In this document: positions 55,664-63,908 of the stretch, piece after piece
Numbering within the stretch: position 1 is the stretch's first letter
Layout: each line of letters begins with the position of its first letter
Origin: Roseiarcus sp963717215
GTDB taxonomy: Bacteria > Pseudomonadota > Alphaproteobacteria > Rhizobiales > Beijerinckiaceae
Assembly (NCBI GenBank): GCA_963717215.1
Contig: CAVQVS010000011.1
Span: 1-64,000 of the forward strand
Reading direction: 5' to 3'
Length of the DNA: 64,000 nucleotides
Program-made: the position numbers and the translations under genes
The notes under the pieces: model-generated
The model's input: only the letters and a program-made list of their open reading frames with translations
Databases searched by the model: none
What the model was told of the DNA's origin: nothing

Positions 55664-56335
55664 GAAGGCAAGCCGTCAAAAATCGTCAGTTTGTTGTCGC
55701 CGACGACCAACCGGCGGGCGAAGCCGAACTGGTCCATGAGCTGAAGATCGTGGGTCGCGATGACGACCGCCGTGCCAAGCCGGTGAAGTTCGACGAACAG
55801 CCGCAGAAGACGGCGCGCGAGGCCAGGATCGACATTGCCGGTCGGCTCGTCCGCGAGCAACAATTCCGGGCGCACGATCAGTGCGCGAGCGATTGCGGCC
55901 CTCTGCTTTTCGCCTCCCGAAAGCACAGGCGGAGACGCGTTCATGCGGTCGCCGAGACCGACCCAGCGCAAAAGCTCGGTGACTTCAGCCCGATAGCTGG
56001 ATTCCTCGCGACCCATCGCCCGCAACGGCAGGGCCACGTTCTCATAAGTCGTGAGATGGTCCAAGAGTCGAAAATCCTGGAAGACGGCGCCAATCCGCCG
56101 CCTCATCGTCGTCAAGTCGTTCTGGGTCAGCGCCGTCGAACTCTTGACCAAAGACGCGGATCGTTCCTCGCGTCGGCCGCAGCGAAAGCAACATCAGCCG
56201 CATGAGGGTTGTCTTGCCGGCGCCGGACGGGCCGGTGAGGAACTGAAAGCTTTGCGGCTCCACGGAAAAATTAAGATCGCCGAGCACCTCCGGTCCCATG
56301 CCGTAGCGCAAACCGACGTTTTCGAACCGTATCAA
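55660..56335 (-). CDS. ftsE: Cell-division ABC transporter ATPase FtsE (frameshifted)
   Basis: This is the ATPase partner of FtsX, of about 224 residues. IRFENVGLRYGMGPEVLGDLNFSVEPQSFQFLTGPSGAGKTTLMRLMLLSLRPTRGTIRVFGQ holds Walker A. DLTTMRRRIGAVFQDFRLLDHLTTYENVALPLRAMG, the signature VLSGGEKQRAAIARALIV and Walker B ELLLADEPTGNVDP follow. One indel between about 56130 and 56160 separates the two halves. The start is probably TTG at 56335 (L-I-R-F-E-N-V), since FtsE proteins begin at this point. Confidence 0.92.
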
Positions 56336-56439
56336 CGCGATCCCCGGAACAGCGCGGTTCGGCCGTTTACGCGCCTTTAACCGTGTTTCGACCCAAATAC
56401 CATCTCGGCCATTCCATCGGAACAGCAAGGTCCGCCGCG

Positions 56440-56967
56440 ATGCCTCTAGACCACAAGTTCGGCTTAGATTGCGATCAAAATTTTCGACGGTCGCCTTGGC
56501 GGGCTCAAGGAGTCATGGCTCCGGCTTTTCTCCTTGTCGGCTTGGTGATCATGGGCACGACGGCGATCGCGGCCCGCGCGACGATCGTCTCGGTCGCGCC
56601 GGCGACGGCTGCCGTTTATGCTGGCGTGGGACTGCCGGTGAACCTTCGCGGCCTGTCGATCGCCAAACTTCACGTGACGGTTGCGCAGCAAACGGAAGGT
56701 CCGGGCGAGCTCTTGATCACGGGCGAGATTGAGAATTTGCGTGACGGCAAGACCTCTGTGCCGAATCTGCACCTGTCGCTCCGTGGCGAGGATGGGGGCG
56801 AGATTTATGTCTGGACGGCGAAGGCGCCGAAGATCAGCCTCAATGCTCGCGAGCGTGTCCCATTTCGGGCCCGATTGGCGGCGCCCCCGGCCGGCGTTCG
56901 CGACGTTCTGGTAAAATTCGACGAGCCGGGAGATAAAGGAGGACGGTTCACAGAGACTCCCTCATGA
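56440..56967 (+). CDS. DUF3426-like membrane protein lacking the zinc-ribbon
   Basis: This 175-residue protein has one membrane helix (MAPAFLLVGLVIMGTTAIAA, about 26-45). The C-terminal part VGLPVNLRGLSIAKLHVTVAQQTEGPGELLITGEIENLRDGKTSVPNLHLSLRGEDGGEIYVWTAKAPKISLNARERVPFRARLAAPPAGVRDVLVKF resembles the DUF3426-like domain of rhizobial MJ0042-type zinc-ribbon proteins that lie beside ftsE. The N-terminal CxxC..CxxC ribbon is absent, both here and in the upstream 57 bases of open frame. The start could be 56383, 56440 or 56515. The stop overlaps the hpt start (ATGA). Confidence 0.7.
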   Translation: MPLDHKFGLDCDQNFRRSPWRAQGVMAPAFLLVGLVIMGTTAIAARATIVSVAPATAAVYAGVGLPVNLRGLSIAKLHVTVAQQTEGPGELLITGEIENLRDGKTSVPNLHLSLRGEDGGEIYVWTAKAPKISLNARERVPFRARLAAPPAGVRDVLVKFDEPGDKGGRFTETPS

Positions 56968-57551
56968 GCGGCGATAGACAGGTCAAGGTCCTCTACGACG
57001 AGCGCACGATCGCCGAACGAACGGAAGAGCTCGCGCGCGAAATTGCCGCAGTGAAGCCGAAGGACCTGCTTGTCGTCGCAATCCTCAAAGGCTCCTTCAT
57101 GTTCGCGGCCGACCTGCTGCGCGCTCTGCATCGGGTCGGGCTCGAGCCCCAGGTCGAGTTCTTTCACCTGTCGAGCTATCTGGCTGGAACCGTGTCGAGC
57201 GGGACGGTGAAAATCCTTCGGGACATCGAATCCTCGGTGCGCGACCGGGATGTTCTGCTTGTTGACGATATCCTCGAATCGGGCCGGACGCTGGCGTTCG
57301 CCAAGGATCTTCTGGCCGCGCGCGGCGCCAGACGCGTTCTCGTATGCACGATGCTGGAGAAGCCCGGCAAGCGGGTGGTCGAAATTGGCGCCGACTTCGT
57401 CGGCTTCGCTTGCCCCGACGTTTTTGTCGTCGGATACGGCATGGACGTCGCGCATTCCTATCGAGAATTGCCGTTCATCGGCCGTGTCGTCACCGCGCAG
57501 GACGCGAGCGAGGCCGAAGCTGCAATTCCGGAAACCGCTACGCGTGCTTGA
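56964..57551 (+). CDS. hpt: Hypoxanthine phosphoribosyltransferase
   Basis: This purine-salvage enzyme of 195 residues has DLLVVAILKGSFMFAADLLRAL, VEFFHLSSY and the PRPP motif VLLVDDILESGRTLAFAKDLL. DFVGFACPDVFVVGYGMDVAHSYRELPFIG is the typical HPRT end. Its ATG overlaps the preceding stop, and its 3' end overlaps the aminopeptidase gene by 8 bases. Confidence 0.95.
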   Translation: MSGDRQVKVLYDERTIAERTEELAREIAAVKPKDLLVVAILKGSFMFAADLLRALHRVGLEPQVEFFHLSSYLAGTVSSGTVKILRDIESSVRDRDVLLVDDILESGRTLAFAKDLLAARGARRVLVCTMLEKPGKRVVEIGADFVGFACPDVFVVGYGMDVAHSYRELPFIGRVVTAQDASEAEAAIPETATRA

Positions 57552-59385
57552 GAGTCGTTTTCAATCTTTCGTCGCGTTGGGCGATCCTTCGCATGGCCGC
57601 ACACGCGTCAGCCAATTGCGCGCCGAATTGGCAAAGCAGGGACTTGCGGGGTTCATCGTTCCGCGCGCGGATGAACACCAGAACGAATACGTGCCCGCCA
57701 GCGCCGAGCGGCTGAGATGGCTGACCGGATTCGCCGGCTCGGCCGGGCTCGCATTGGTCCTGAAGAACTCGGCGGCGCTGTTTGTTGACGGCCGATACAC
57801 GGAGCAAGTGAAGAGCGAGGCGGACGGGTCGGTGTTCGAATTCCGCCGCGTCCCGGAGGAAGCGCCGGGCGAGTGGATCGCGGGGCGGCTCAAACAGGGC
57901 GACAAGCTTGGCTACGACCCGCGATTGCACACGCCCGAGGCTGTCGCGCGATATGCGGCCGCATGCGAGAAAGCCGGCGCCAGTCTTGTCCCTGTCGACT
58001 CGAACCCGGTCGATGCGATCTGGCCCGATCGGCCGCCCGCGCCGCTGGGCGCGATTATTCCGCACAAGCTGCAATTCGCGGGCGAAGGCGCGCCGAAGAA
58101 AATCGCCCGCGTGCGGCAGGCCCTGGGGTCATCGCACGGGCTCTTGATCAGCGATCCTCACAATCTGGCCTGGCTGTTCAATGTCCGCGGCTCAGATGTT
58201 TCATACACGCCGCTTCCGATCGGCTGGGCCTATCTGCCGCTCGAGGGTCGTCCGGTCGTGTTTCTCGACGGAAGAAAACTGTCGCCCGCGAGCCGCCAGA
58301 GTCTCAGCGGCCAAGCGGACGTGCTCGAGCCCGACGCTTTGCTGGCGTTTGTCGAGGATCTGGGCCGGCGCGGCGAGCGCGTGGCCTTCGACGCCGCGAC
58401 CGTACCGGCCTACTTGACGCAGGCAATCGAGCGGGCGGGCGGCAAGGCCGAGATCGGCCCGGATCCGATCACGCTGATGAAGGCGAAGAAAAACCCGGCC
58501 GAACTCGCTGGCGCGCGCGCCGCGCACGAACGGGACGGCGCGGCGGTGGTCAATTTCCTCGCCTGGTTCGCCAGTGAGGCGCCGCGCGGCCGCCTGACCG
58601 AAATCGACGCCGTGAAAGCTCTGGAGACGTTTCGCCGGGCGAGCGCTGCGCTCAAGGATCTCTCGTTCCCGACCATCGCGGGCGCGGGCCCCAACTCAGC
58701 CATTCCGCACTATAGGGTCAGCGAAGACTCCAACCGGAAAATCGGGCGCGGCATTTTCCTCATCGACAGCGGCGCGCAATACGAAGACGGCACGACCGAT
58801 ATCACCCGCACGATCGCCGTCGGGCGGCCCAGCGCGCTCATGCGCGACCGCTTCACGCGTGTGCTCAAGGGTCACATCGCCGTCGCCCGCGCCGTCTTTC
58901 CGTCCGGGACGAACGGCGCCCAGATCGACGCGCTGGCGCGGGCCGCGCTCTGGCGAGCCGGGCTCGACTTCGACCATGGCACGGGACATGGCATCGGGTC
59001 CTATCTCTCGGTGCACGAAGGCCCCCAGCGCATCGCCAAGACCGGAACGACCGCGCTTGCGGTGGGCATGATCATATCCAACGAGCCTGGCTATTACGCG
59101 GCGGGCGCGTTCGGAATCCGCATCGAGAACCTGCTCGTCGTCGAGGAGCGGTCAATCCCCGGCGGCGAGCGGCCGATGCTCGGGTTCGAGACGCTCACCC
59201 TCGCGCCGATCGACCTCAGCCTGGTCGAGCCAAAGCTGCTCGACGCCGACGAGATCGCCTGGCTCGACGGCTACCACGCTCGCGTGCGCAAGGTGCTCTC
59301 GCCGCGGGTCGACGGCTCGACCCGGCGGTGGCTCACAAAGGCGACGCAGCGTCTCGCCGCGCCGAAACGGTCCGCCTCTTCCTGA
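57544..59385 (+). CDS. pepP: Xaa-Pro aminopeptidase (aminopeptidase P, M24 family)
   Basis: This 613-residue long-form enzyme has two creatinase-like N-terminal domains (GLAGFIVPRADEHQNEYVPASAERLRWLTGFAGSAG, then FDAATVPAYLTQAIERAGG). The pita-bread domain carries the metal ligands in FLIDSGAQYEDGTTDITRTIAVG, FDHGTGHGIGSYLSVHEGP, MIISNEPGYYAAGAFGIRIENLLVV and MLGFETLTLAPID. It removes N-terminal residues before proline. The GTG at 57544 (MLESRFQSFVALGD) is chosen; the longer frame lies inside hpt. Confidence 0.94.
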   Translation: MLESRFQSFVALGDPSHGRTRVSQLRAELAKQGLAGFIVPRADEHQNEYVPASAERLRWLTGFAGSAGLALVLKNSAALFVDGRYTEQVKSEADGSVFEFRRVPEEAPGEWIAGRLKQGDKLGYDPRLHTPEAVARYAAACEKAGASLVPVDSNPVDAIWPDRPPAPLGAIIPHKLQFAGEGAPKKIARVRQALGSSHGLLISDPHNLAWLFNVRGSDVSYTPLPIGWAYLPLEGRPVVFLDGRKLSPASRQSLSGQADVLEPDALLAFVEDLGRRGERVAFDAATVPAYLTQAIERAGGKAEIGPDPITLMKAKKNPAELAGARAAHERDGAAVVNFLAWFASEAPRGRLTEIDAVKALETFRRASAALKDLSFPTIAGAGPNSAIPHYRVSEDSNRKIGRGIFLIDSGAQYEDGTTDITRTIAVGRPSALMRDRFTRVLKGHIAVARAVFPSGTNGAQIDALARAALWRAGLDFDHGTGHGIGSYLSVHEGPQRIAKTGTTALAVGMIISNEPGYYAAGAFGIRIENLLVVEERSIPGGERPMLGFETLTLAPIDLSLVEPKLLDADEIAWLDGYHARVRKVLSPRVDGSTRRWLTKATQRLAAPKRSASS

Positions 59386-59468
59386 GGCACCGACTTGGCC
59401 CCCGGCTCCCCGCGCTCTGGAAGATCGGCTTCGCAAGTTACCGAGTCGGTTTTGAGCAACTGAGCGCC

Positions 59469-61127
59469 TCAGCCGCTCGCAGGTTCGCCGCGTAGCTCGC
59501 GCAGATGGGTGACGAGCCCAGCCGTCGACGCGTCCAACTCTGAGATGGCCGCGGCCGCGTCTGAGACAATCGGCGCGAGGCTCGAGGCCAGCTCCTTGCC
59601 CAGCTCAACGCCCCACTGGTCGAACGAGTTGATGTCCCAAACCGCGCCTTCCGTGAACACCTTGTGCTCATAAAGCGCGATGAGCCGCCCGAGCATACGT
59701 GGGTCGAGGTGGCGGTAGAGAAACGTGCTCGTCGGACGGCTGCCGGAGAAGCTCTTATGAGGCGCAAGGCGAATGGCGTCAGCCTCGCTCGCGCCCTGCT
59801 TGCGGGTGAGCGCCTCAGCTTCCGCCGGGGTACGGCCGCGCATCAAGGCCTGCCCCTGCGCGAAGCAATTGGCGACCAGAAGATCGTGATGGTGCGCGTC
59901 GGCTTTCGTCGGCGTCGCCGCAATGAGAAGGTCAAGGGGAATGATCTCTGTTCCCTGGTGGATGAGCTGGAAGAAGGCGTGCTGGCCGTTCGTGCCCGGT
60001 TCGCCCCACACGACCGGGCCGGTCGCCGTATTCGTCGGCGAACCATCGAGCTGGACATGCTTGCCGTTGCTCTCCATCTGCAATTGCTGGAGATAGGCGG
60101 GGAAGCGCCCGAGCCGCTGGTCGTACGGGATCACCCCATGCGTCGCGTGACCGAGGACATTGCGGTTCCAGACGCTGAGCAGGCCCATCAGGATCGGGAT
60201 GTTCTTCTCGATCGGCGCTGAGCGGAAGTGCTCGTCGATCTCATAACCGCCGCGGAGAAATTCGTTGAAGCGGTCCGGCCCGATCGCGATCGCAAGCGGG
60301 AGCCCGATGCTGGACCAGACGGAGTAGCGGCCGCCGACCCAATCCCAGAAGCCGAACACACGGGTCGACTGAATGCCGAATTGCGCCACCTTGTCGAGTT
60401 GCGTCGAGACGGCGGCGAAATGGTCGCCGACCGCGGCCTCGCCCACACCCTGCGCGATCCAGGCGCGGGCGGTCGCGGCGTTGGTCATCGTCTCCTGGGT
60501 GGTGAAGGTCTTAGACGAGACGATGAACAGCGTGCGCGACGGATCGAGTCCACGCAACGTGTCGTCAATGTCCGCGCCATCGACGTTGGAGACGAAGTGG
60601 CTGCGCAATTGCGGCGGCGCGAAGGGCGCCAATGCGCGCGTGGCCATGGCGGGGCCGAGGTCGGACCCTCCAATGCCGATATTGATGACGTCGGTCATCG
60701 GCTGACCCAGCGCGCCGCGCACGCGGCCCTCGCGCACGTCAGAGGCGAAGCTCAGCATTTTTTCCCGCACGCCGATGACCTCGGGCATCACGTCCTTGTC
60801 GTCGACCAGAACCGGCTTGCCTGAGAAATTGCGCAAGGCGGTATGAAGAACGGCGCGCTTCTCGGTGGTGTTGATCTTCTCGCCGGCGAACATCGCCTCG
60901 CGTTTGGCCTCGACCTTGGCGGCCTTGGCGAGCTCGACGAGCGCGCTGAGAATGGGGCCGTCGATGCGCTGCTTCGAGTAATCGAACAGAAGATCGTCGA
61001 GGGTGACGCTGAACTGCTTGAACCGCTCGGGATCGTCGGCGAAATCCTTTCTCGCCGCCCTCGCGAGCACGCCCTCGCGCAAGCCGTTCAGTTTTGCCAG
61101 TGCCGCTAAAGTCGCCTGGGTCGCCAT
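59469..61127 (-). CDS. pgi: Glucose-6-phosphate isomerase
   Basis: Pgi interconverts glucose-6-P and fructose-6-P. The 552-residue product has INIGIGGSDLGPAMATRAL and HFVSNVDGADIDDTLRGLDPSRTLFIVSSKTFTTQETMTNA. The family signature is FGFWDWVGGRYSVWSSIGLPLAI, and a catalytic-region segment reads GEPGTNGQHAFFQLIHQGTEIIPLDLL. It converges on pepP and is divergent from the ABC-F gene. Confidence 0.96.
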   Translation of the reverse strand: MATQATLAALAKLNGLREGVLARAARKDFADDPERFKQFSVTLDDLLFDYSKQRIDGPILSALVELAKAAKVEAKREAMFAGEKINTTEKRAVLHTALRNFSGKPVLVDDKDVMPEVIGVREKMLSFASDVREGRVRGALGQPMTDVINIGIGGSDLGPAMATRALAPFAPPQLRSHFVSNVDGADIDDTLRGLDPSRTLFIVSSKTFTTQETMTNAATARAWIAQGVGEAAVGDHFAAVSTQLDKVAQFGIQSTRVFGFWDWVGGRYSVWSSIGLPLAIAIGPDRFNEFLRGGYEIDEHFRSAPIEKNIPILMGLLSVWNRNVLGHATHGVIPYDQRLGRFPAYLQQLQMESNGKHVQLDGSPTNTATGPVVWGEPGTNGQHAFFQLIHQGTEIIPLDLLIAATPTKADAHHHDLLVANCFAQGQALMRGRTPAEAEALTRKQGASEADAIRLAPHKSFSGSRPTSTFLYRHLDPRMLGRLIALYEHKVFTEGAVWDINSFDQWGVELGKELASSLAPIVSDAAAAISELDASTAGLVTHLRELRGEPASG

Positions 61128-61192
61128 AGCCCTTTTCCTTTCCCCCGCTTGCCGTTAAGCGTGACCGCCCGCCGCGCCCGGACTTAATTCAT

Positions 61193-62998
61193 ATGCCGCC
61201 CCTCCTACAATTGCGAGACACTGGCCTGACCCTTGGCGGCGCGCCGCTTTTGGACGGGGCGGAGCTGTCGATTTCCGCCGGCGACCGGATCGCCGTGGTC
61301 GGGCGCAACGGATCGGGCAAGTCGACCCTGTTTCGCATCGCCGCGGGCCAGATCAATGCTGACCGGGGAAGCCGCTTCGTCCAGCCATCGGCGCGCCTCG
61401 CCTATCTGCCGCAGGAGCCGGACATGTCCGGCTTCGCCACCACCCTCGATTATATCCTCGCCGGGCTTAGCGATTTCGACAACCCCTATGCGGCGCGGAC
61501 GATGATGGCCGATCTCGGAGTCGATCCGGACGCCAATCCCAGCCGTCTCTCCGGCGGCGAAGCGCGCCGCGCGGCCTTGGTCAGGATCTTGAGTCCGGAG
61601 CCGGAGATCCTGCTGCTCGACGAGCCCACCAATCATCTCGACCTGGTCGCCATCGAATGGCTGGAGGCGCATCTCGCCAACATGCGTTCGGCGCTGGCCC
61701 TCATCAGCCACGACAAGCGGCTGCTCGCCGACTTGACCCGCGCCACGATTTGGCTCGATCGGGGCCGCACGCGGCGCCTCGATCAGGGCTTCGGCGCGTT
61801 CGAGGCCTGGCGCGACCTGAAGCTCGAGGAGGAGGAGCTCGAGCGCCACAAGCTCGACCGCAAGATCGTCAACGAAGAGCATTGGATGCGCTACGGCGTG
61901 ACCGCGCGGCGCAAGCGCAACATGCGGCGCGTCGGTGAGCTTGCCGATCTCAGAAGTGAGCGGCGCGAAGCCCTGCGCTCGGTCGGCGTCGCAGCCATGG
62001 TTGCGCAGGATGCCAAAGCGTCGGGCGCGCTGGTGATCGACGCAGAAAAGATCAGCAAGTCTTACGGCGATCGCGAAATCGTGCGCGACTTTTCGATGCG
62101 GGTCATGCGCCGTGACAGGATAGGAATCATCGGGGCCAACGGCGCGGGAAAGACGACACTCATCAACATTCTAACCGGCGCCCTTGCGCCGAACTCGGGC
62201 GTGGTGCGGCTGGGCGCGAATGTCACGATGGCGTCTCTCGACCAGCAGCGCGCGTCGCTCGAGCCGACCACAACCCTCGTGGATGCGCTCACCGGCGGCG
62301 GCAGCGACTACGTGACGATCAACGGCGAGCGGCGCCATGTCATGGGCTACATGCGCGACTTCCTGTTTCCGCCCGAGCAGGCCCGAACGCCGATCGGCAA
62401 ATTGTCCGGCGGGGAGCGCGGGCGGCTCATGCTCGCGAGAGCCCTCGCGAAGCCGTCAAACCTCATGGTTCTCGACGAGCCCACCAACGATCTCGACATC
62501 GAGACGCTCGATCTCCTGCAGGAGCTGCTCGGCGAATATGCCGGGACGATCCTGATCGTCAGCCACGACCGCGATTTTCTCGATCGCGTCGCGACGTCGG
62601 TCGTTGTTGGCGAAGGGGACGGGCGCTGGGTCGAATATGCAGGCGGTTATTCGGACATGGTGGCGCAGCGCGGCTACGGGCTGGCCGGTCCGCTCGGCGC
62701 GCCGGCGGAGATCGCCCAGAAGGCGGCCAAAAGGCCGGTTGACCGGGCCTCGCCGAAGCGCAAGCTGAAATTCAACGAAAAACGCGCTCTTGAAACGCTG
62801 CCCGGAAGGATCCAGAAGCTTCGCCTCGATCTTGCGGCGCTTGACCGCAAGCTCGCTGACGCCGATTTTCCGGCGCGCGAACCGGCCGCGTTCGCGTCCG
62901 CCACCAAGGCTTACGCGGAACTCAGCGACGCTCTCGCCGTGGCCGAGGACGAGTGGCTGGGACTGGAGATCCTGCGCGAGGAGCTCGAGCAGCAGTAG
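61193..62998 (+). CDS. ABC-F family ATPase (Uup-like)
   Basis: This 601-residue protein has two ATPase domains and no membrane part. Domain 1: IAVVGRNGSGKSTLFRIAAGQI, LSGGEARRAALVRILSPEPEILLLDEPTNHLDLVAIEWLE. Domain 2: IGIIGANGAGKTTLINILTGAL, LSGGERGRLMLARALAKPSNLMVLDEPTNDLDIETLDLLQELL. An acidic/basic linker and a C-terminal coiled coil (about 520-600; RIQKLRLDLAALDRKLADADF) point to the Uup subgroup. ABC-F proteins act on ribosomes; the exact role is unknown. Confidence 0.92.
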   Translation: MPPLLQLRDTGLTLGGAPLLDGAELSISAGDRIAVVGRNGSGKSTLFRIAAGQINADRGSRFVQPSARLAYLPQEPDMSGFATTLDYILAGLSDFDNPYAARTMMADLGVDPDANPSRLSGGEARRAALVRILSPEPEILLLDEPTNHLDLVAIEWLEAHLANMRSALALISHDKRLLADLTRATIWLDRGRTRRLDQGFGAFEAWRDLKLEEEELERHKLDRKIVNEEHWMRYGVTARRKRNMRRVGELADLRSERREALRSVGVAAMVAQDAKASGALVIDAEKISKSYGDREIVRDFSMRVMRRDRIGIIGANGAGKTTLINILTGALAPNSGVVRLGANVTMASLDQQRASLEPTTTLVDALTGGGSDYVTINGERRHVMGYMRDFLFPPEQARTPIGKLSGGERGRLMLARALAKPSNLMVLDEPTNDLDIETLDLLQELLGEYAGTILIVSHDRDFLDRVATSVVVGEGDGRWVEYAGGYSDMVAQRGYGLAGPLGAPAEIAQKAAKRPVDRASPKRKLKFNEKRALETLPGRIQKLRLDLAALDRKLADADFPAREPAAFASATKAYAELSDALAVAEDEWLGLEILREELEQQ

Positions 62999-63001
62999 AG
63001 G

Positions 63002-63021
63002 CGTCAGTTCGACAACTGACG
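63002..63021. terminator. Perfect palindrome between convergent genes
   Basis: CGTCAGTT-CGAC-AACTGACG forms an 8-bp stem right after the ABC-F stop and across the last codons of the small minus-strand gene. There is no T run. Confidence 0.4.
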
Positions 63022-63201
63022 GCCTTCCAGCCGCTCGAGAAGCTCGATCGCATCGCGCGTCGAGAGGATCACGGCCCGAGACTGGGCGATCGAATCTTCG
63101 ATCTCGATCACCAGGCGTCGAAGAAGGTTGAGCGGCTGATGATCGTCGACGGACAGCCCGTAAAACCGGGGATTAGAATTCGCTGAACGAGCTGTGGCCA
63201 T
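63004..63201 (-). CDS. Small hypothetical protein
   Basis: This 65-residue product reads MATARSANSNPRFYGLSVDDHQPLNLLRRLVIEIEDSIAQSRAVILSTRDAIELLERLEGRQLSN. A strong ribosome binding site (GGAGGAA, 4 bases before ATG) supports it. The second half is one amphipathic helix (about 20-60) with Leu/Ile at heptad spacing, so it probably oligomerises. I do not recognise the family. A longer reading from 63246 lacks a ribosome binding site. Confidence 0.65.
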   Translation of the reverse strand: MATARSANSNPRFYGLSVDDHQPLNLLRRLVIEIEDSIAQSRAVILSTRDAIELLERLEGRQLSN

Positions 63202-63404
63202 GGGTTCCTCCAGCGGAAACGCGGCCGTGCAACCCAGACGGCGCAAAATGGTTCCATGCCGGCGCGCTGGGGAAAGGTGACAGGGTTAACGCTTTGATAA
63301 GACCGGCGTCTCGGCGCGGGACCGAACCAACCGAAGGCTTGGCGTACTATAAGCGACAATTTGGCTCTTATAGCGTCGGGTACCGGTTGAATGTCGGTAA
63401 AGAC

Positions 63405-63538
63405 GTCCTGGCCGGCCTTGTGCCGGCCATCCACGCGGCGCCGCCACAAATCTCTCCGCTGCTAGGACTTCCGTCGTTCAGAGGCTCATGACGAGGCTGC
63501 AGTGTTCTCGTGGATGGCCGGGTCGATCCGGCCAGGAC
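63405..63538. repeat. Long inverted repeat
   Basis: Left arm GTCCTGGCCGG...CCGGCCATCCACG (63405-63435) and right arm CGTGGATGGCCGG...CCGGCCAGGAC (63509-63538) are complementary over about 30 bases apart from the small inner loops (each arm is itself a CCGG hairpin). About 73 bases separate the arms. The form is that of a dispersed palindromic element, not of a transposon: no transposase frame lies between. Confidence 0.7.
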
Positions 63539-63632
63539 TTGGAGCCGCAGCGAAAACAGCCTGAACAATAGCTATCGCTATAAGCGCCGACAATTTATTG
63601 CCGCTAATCCGAAAGCGAGCTAAGCTGGACCT

Positions 63633-63809
63633 ATGAGCGATCCAGTATCTACGCGCGCCAGAAGTGAATCCGCCGTCACGCCGCGACGACGCAAATGGGG
63701 GGAAAGGCCCGCGAAAATATTTTTCCGGTTTTATCCTCGTAACCCTTTGATAAGTCTCGTTTCGGACGAGAGATTCCAAGGAAATCCAAGGAAATCCAAC
63801 GGTCGATAA
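63633..63809 (+). CDS. Possible small ORF with tandem-repeat 3' end
   Basis: ATG at 63633 opens 58 residues (MSDPVSTRARSESAVTPRRRKWGERPAKIFFRFYPRNPLISLVSDERFQGNPRKSNGR). There is no clear ribosome binding site. The stretch RFYPRNPLISLxSDERxQGNPRKSN resembles, from memory, predicted small rhizobial proteins. The same frame continues after the stop with the similar phrase SRRIGDAPRKSKW. It may be a decaying or spurious frame over a repeat. Confidence 0.25.
   Translation: MSDPVSTRARSESAVTPRRRKWGERPAKIFFRFYPRNPLISLVSDERFQGNPRKSNGR
63774..63800. repeat. Short tandem repeat
   Basis: The decamer GAAATCCAAG occurs nearly three times in a row (TTCCAAG, GAAATCCAAG, GAAATCCAAC). A further AAGAAAATCCAAATGG lies about 45 bases downstream. 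Confidence 0.6.
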
Positions 63810-63908
63810 TCGGGGATTTCGCGACGAATAGGCGACGCGCCAAGAAAATCCAAATGGACGGCTGGCGCCTTTAGCACAGATATAAACAGTGTTATCATCA
63901 GGGAGGCC

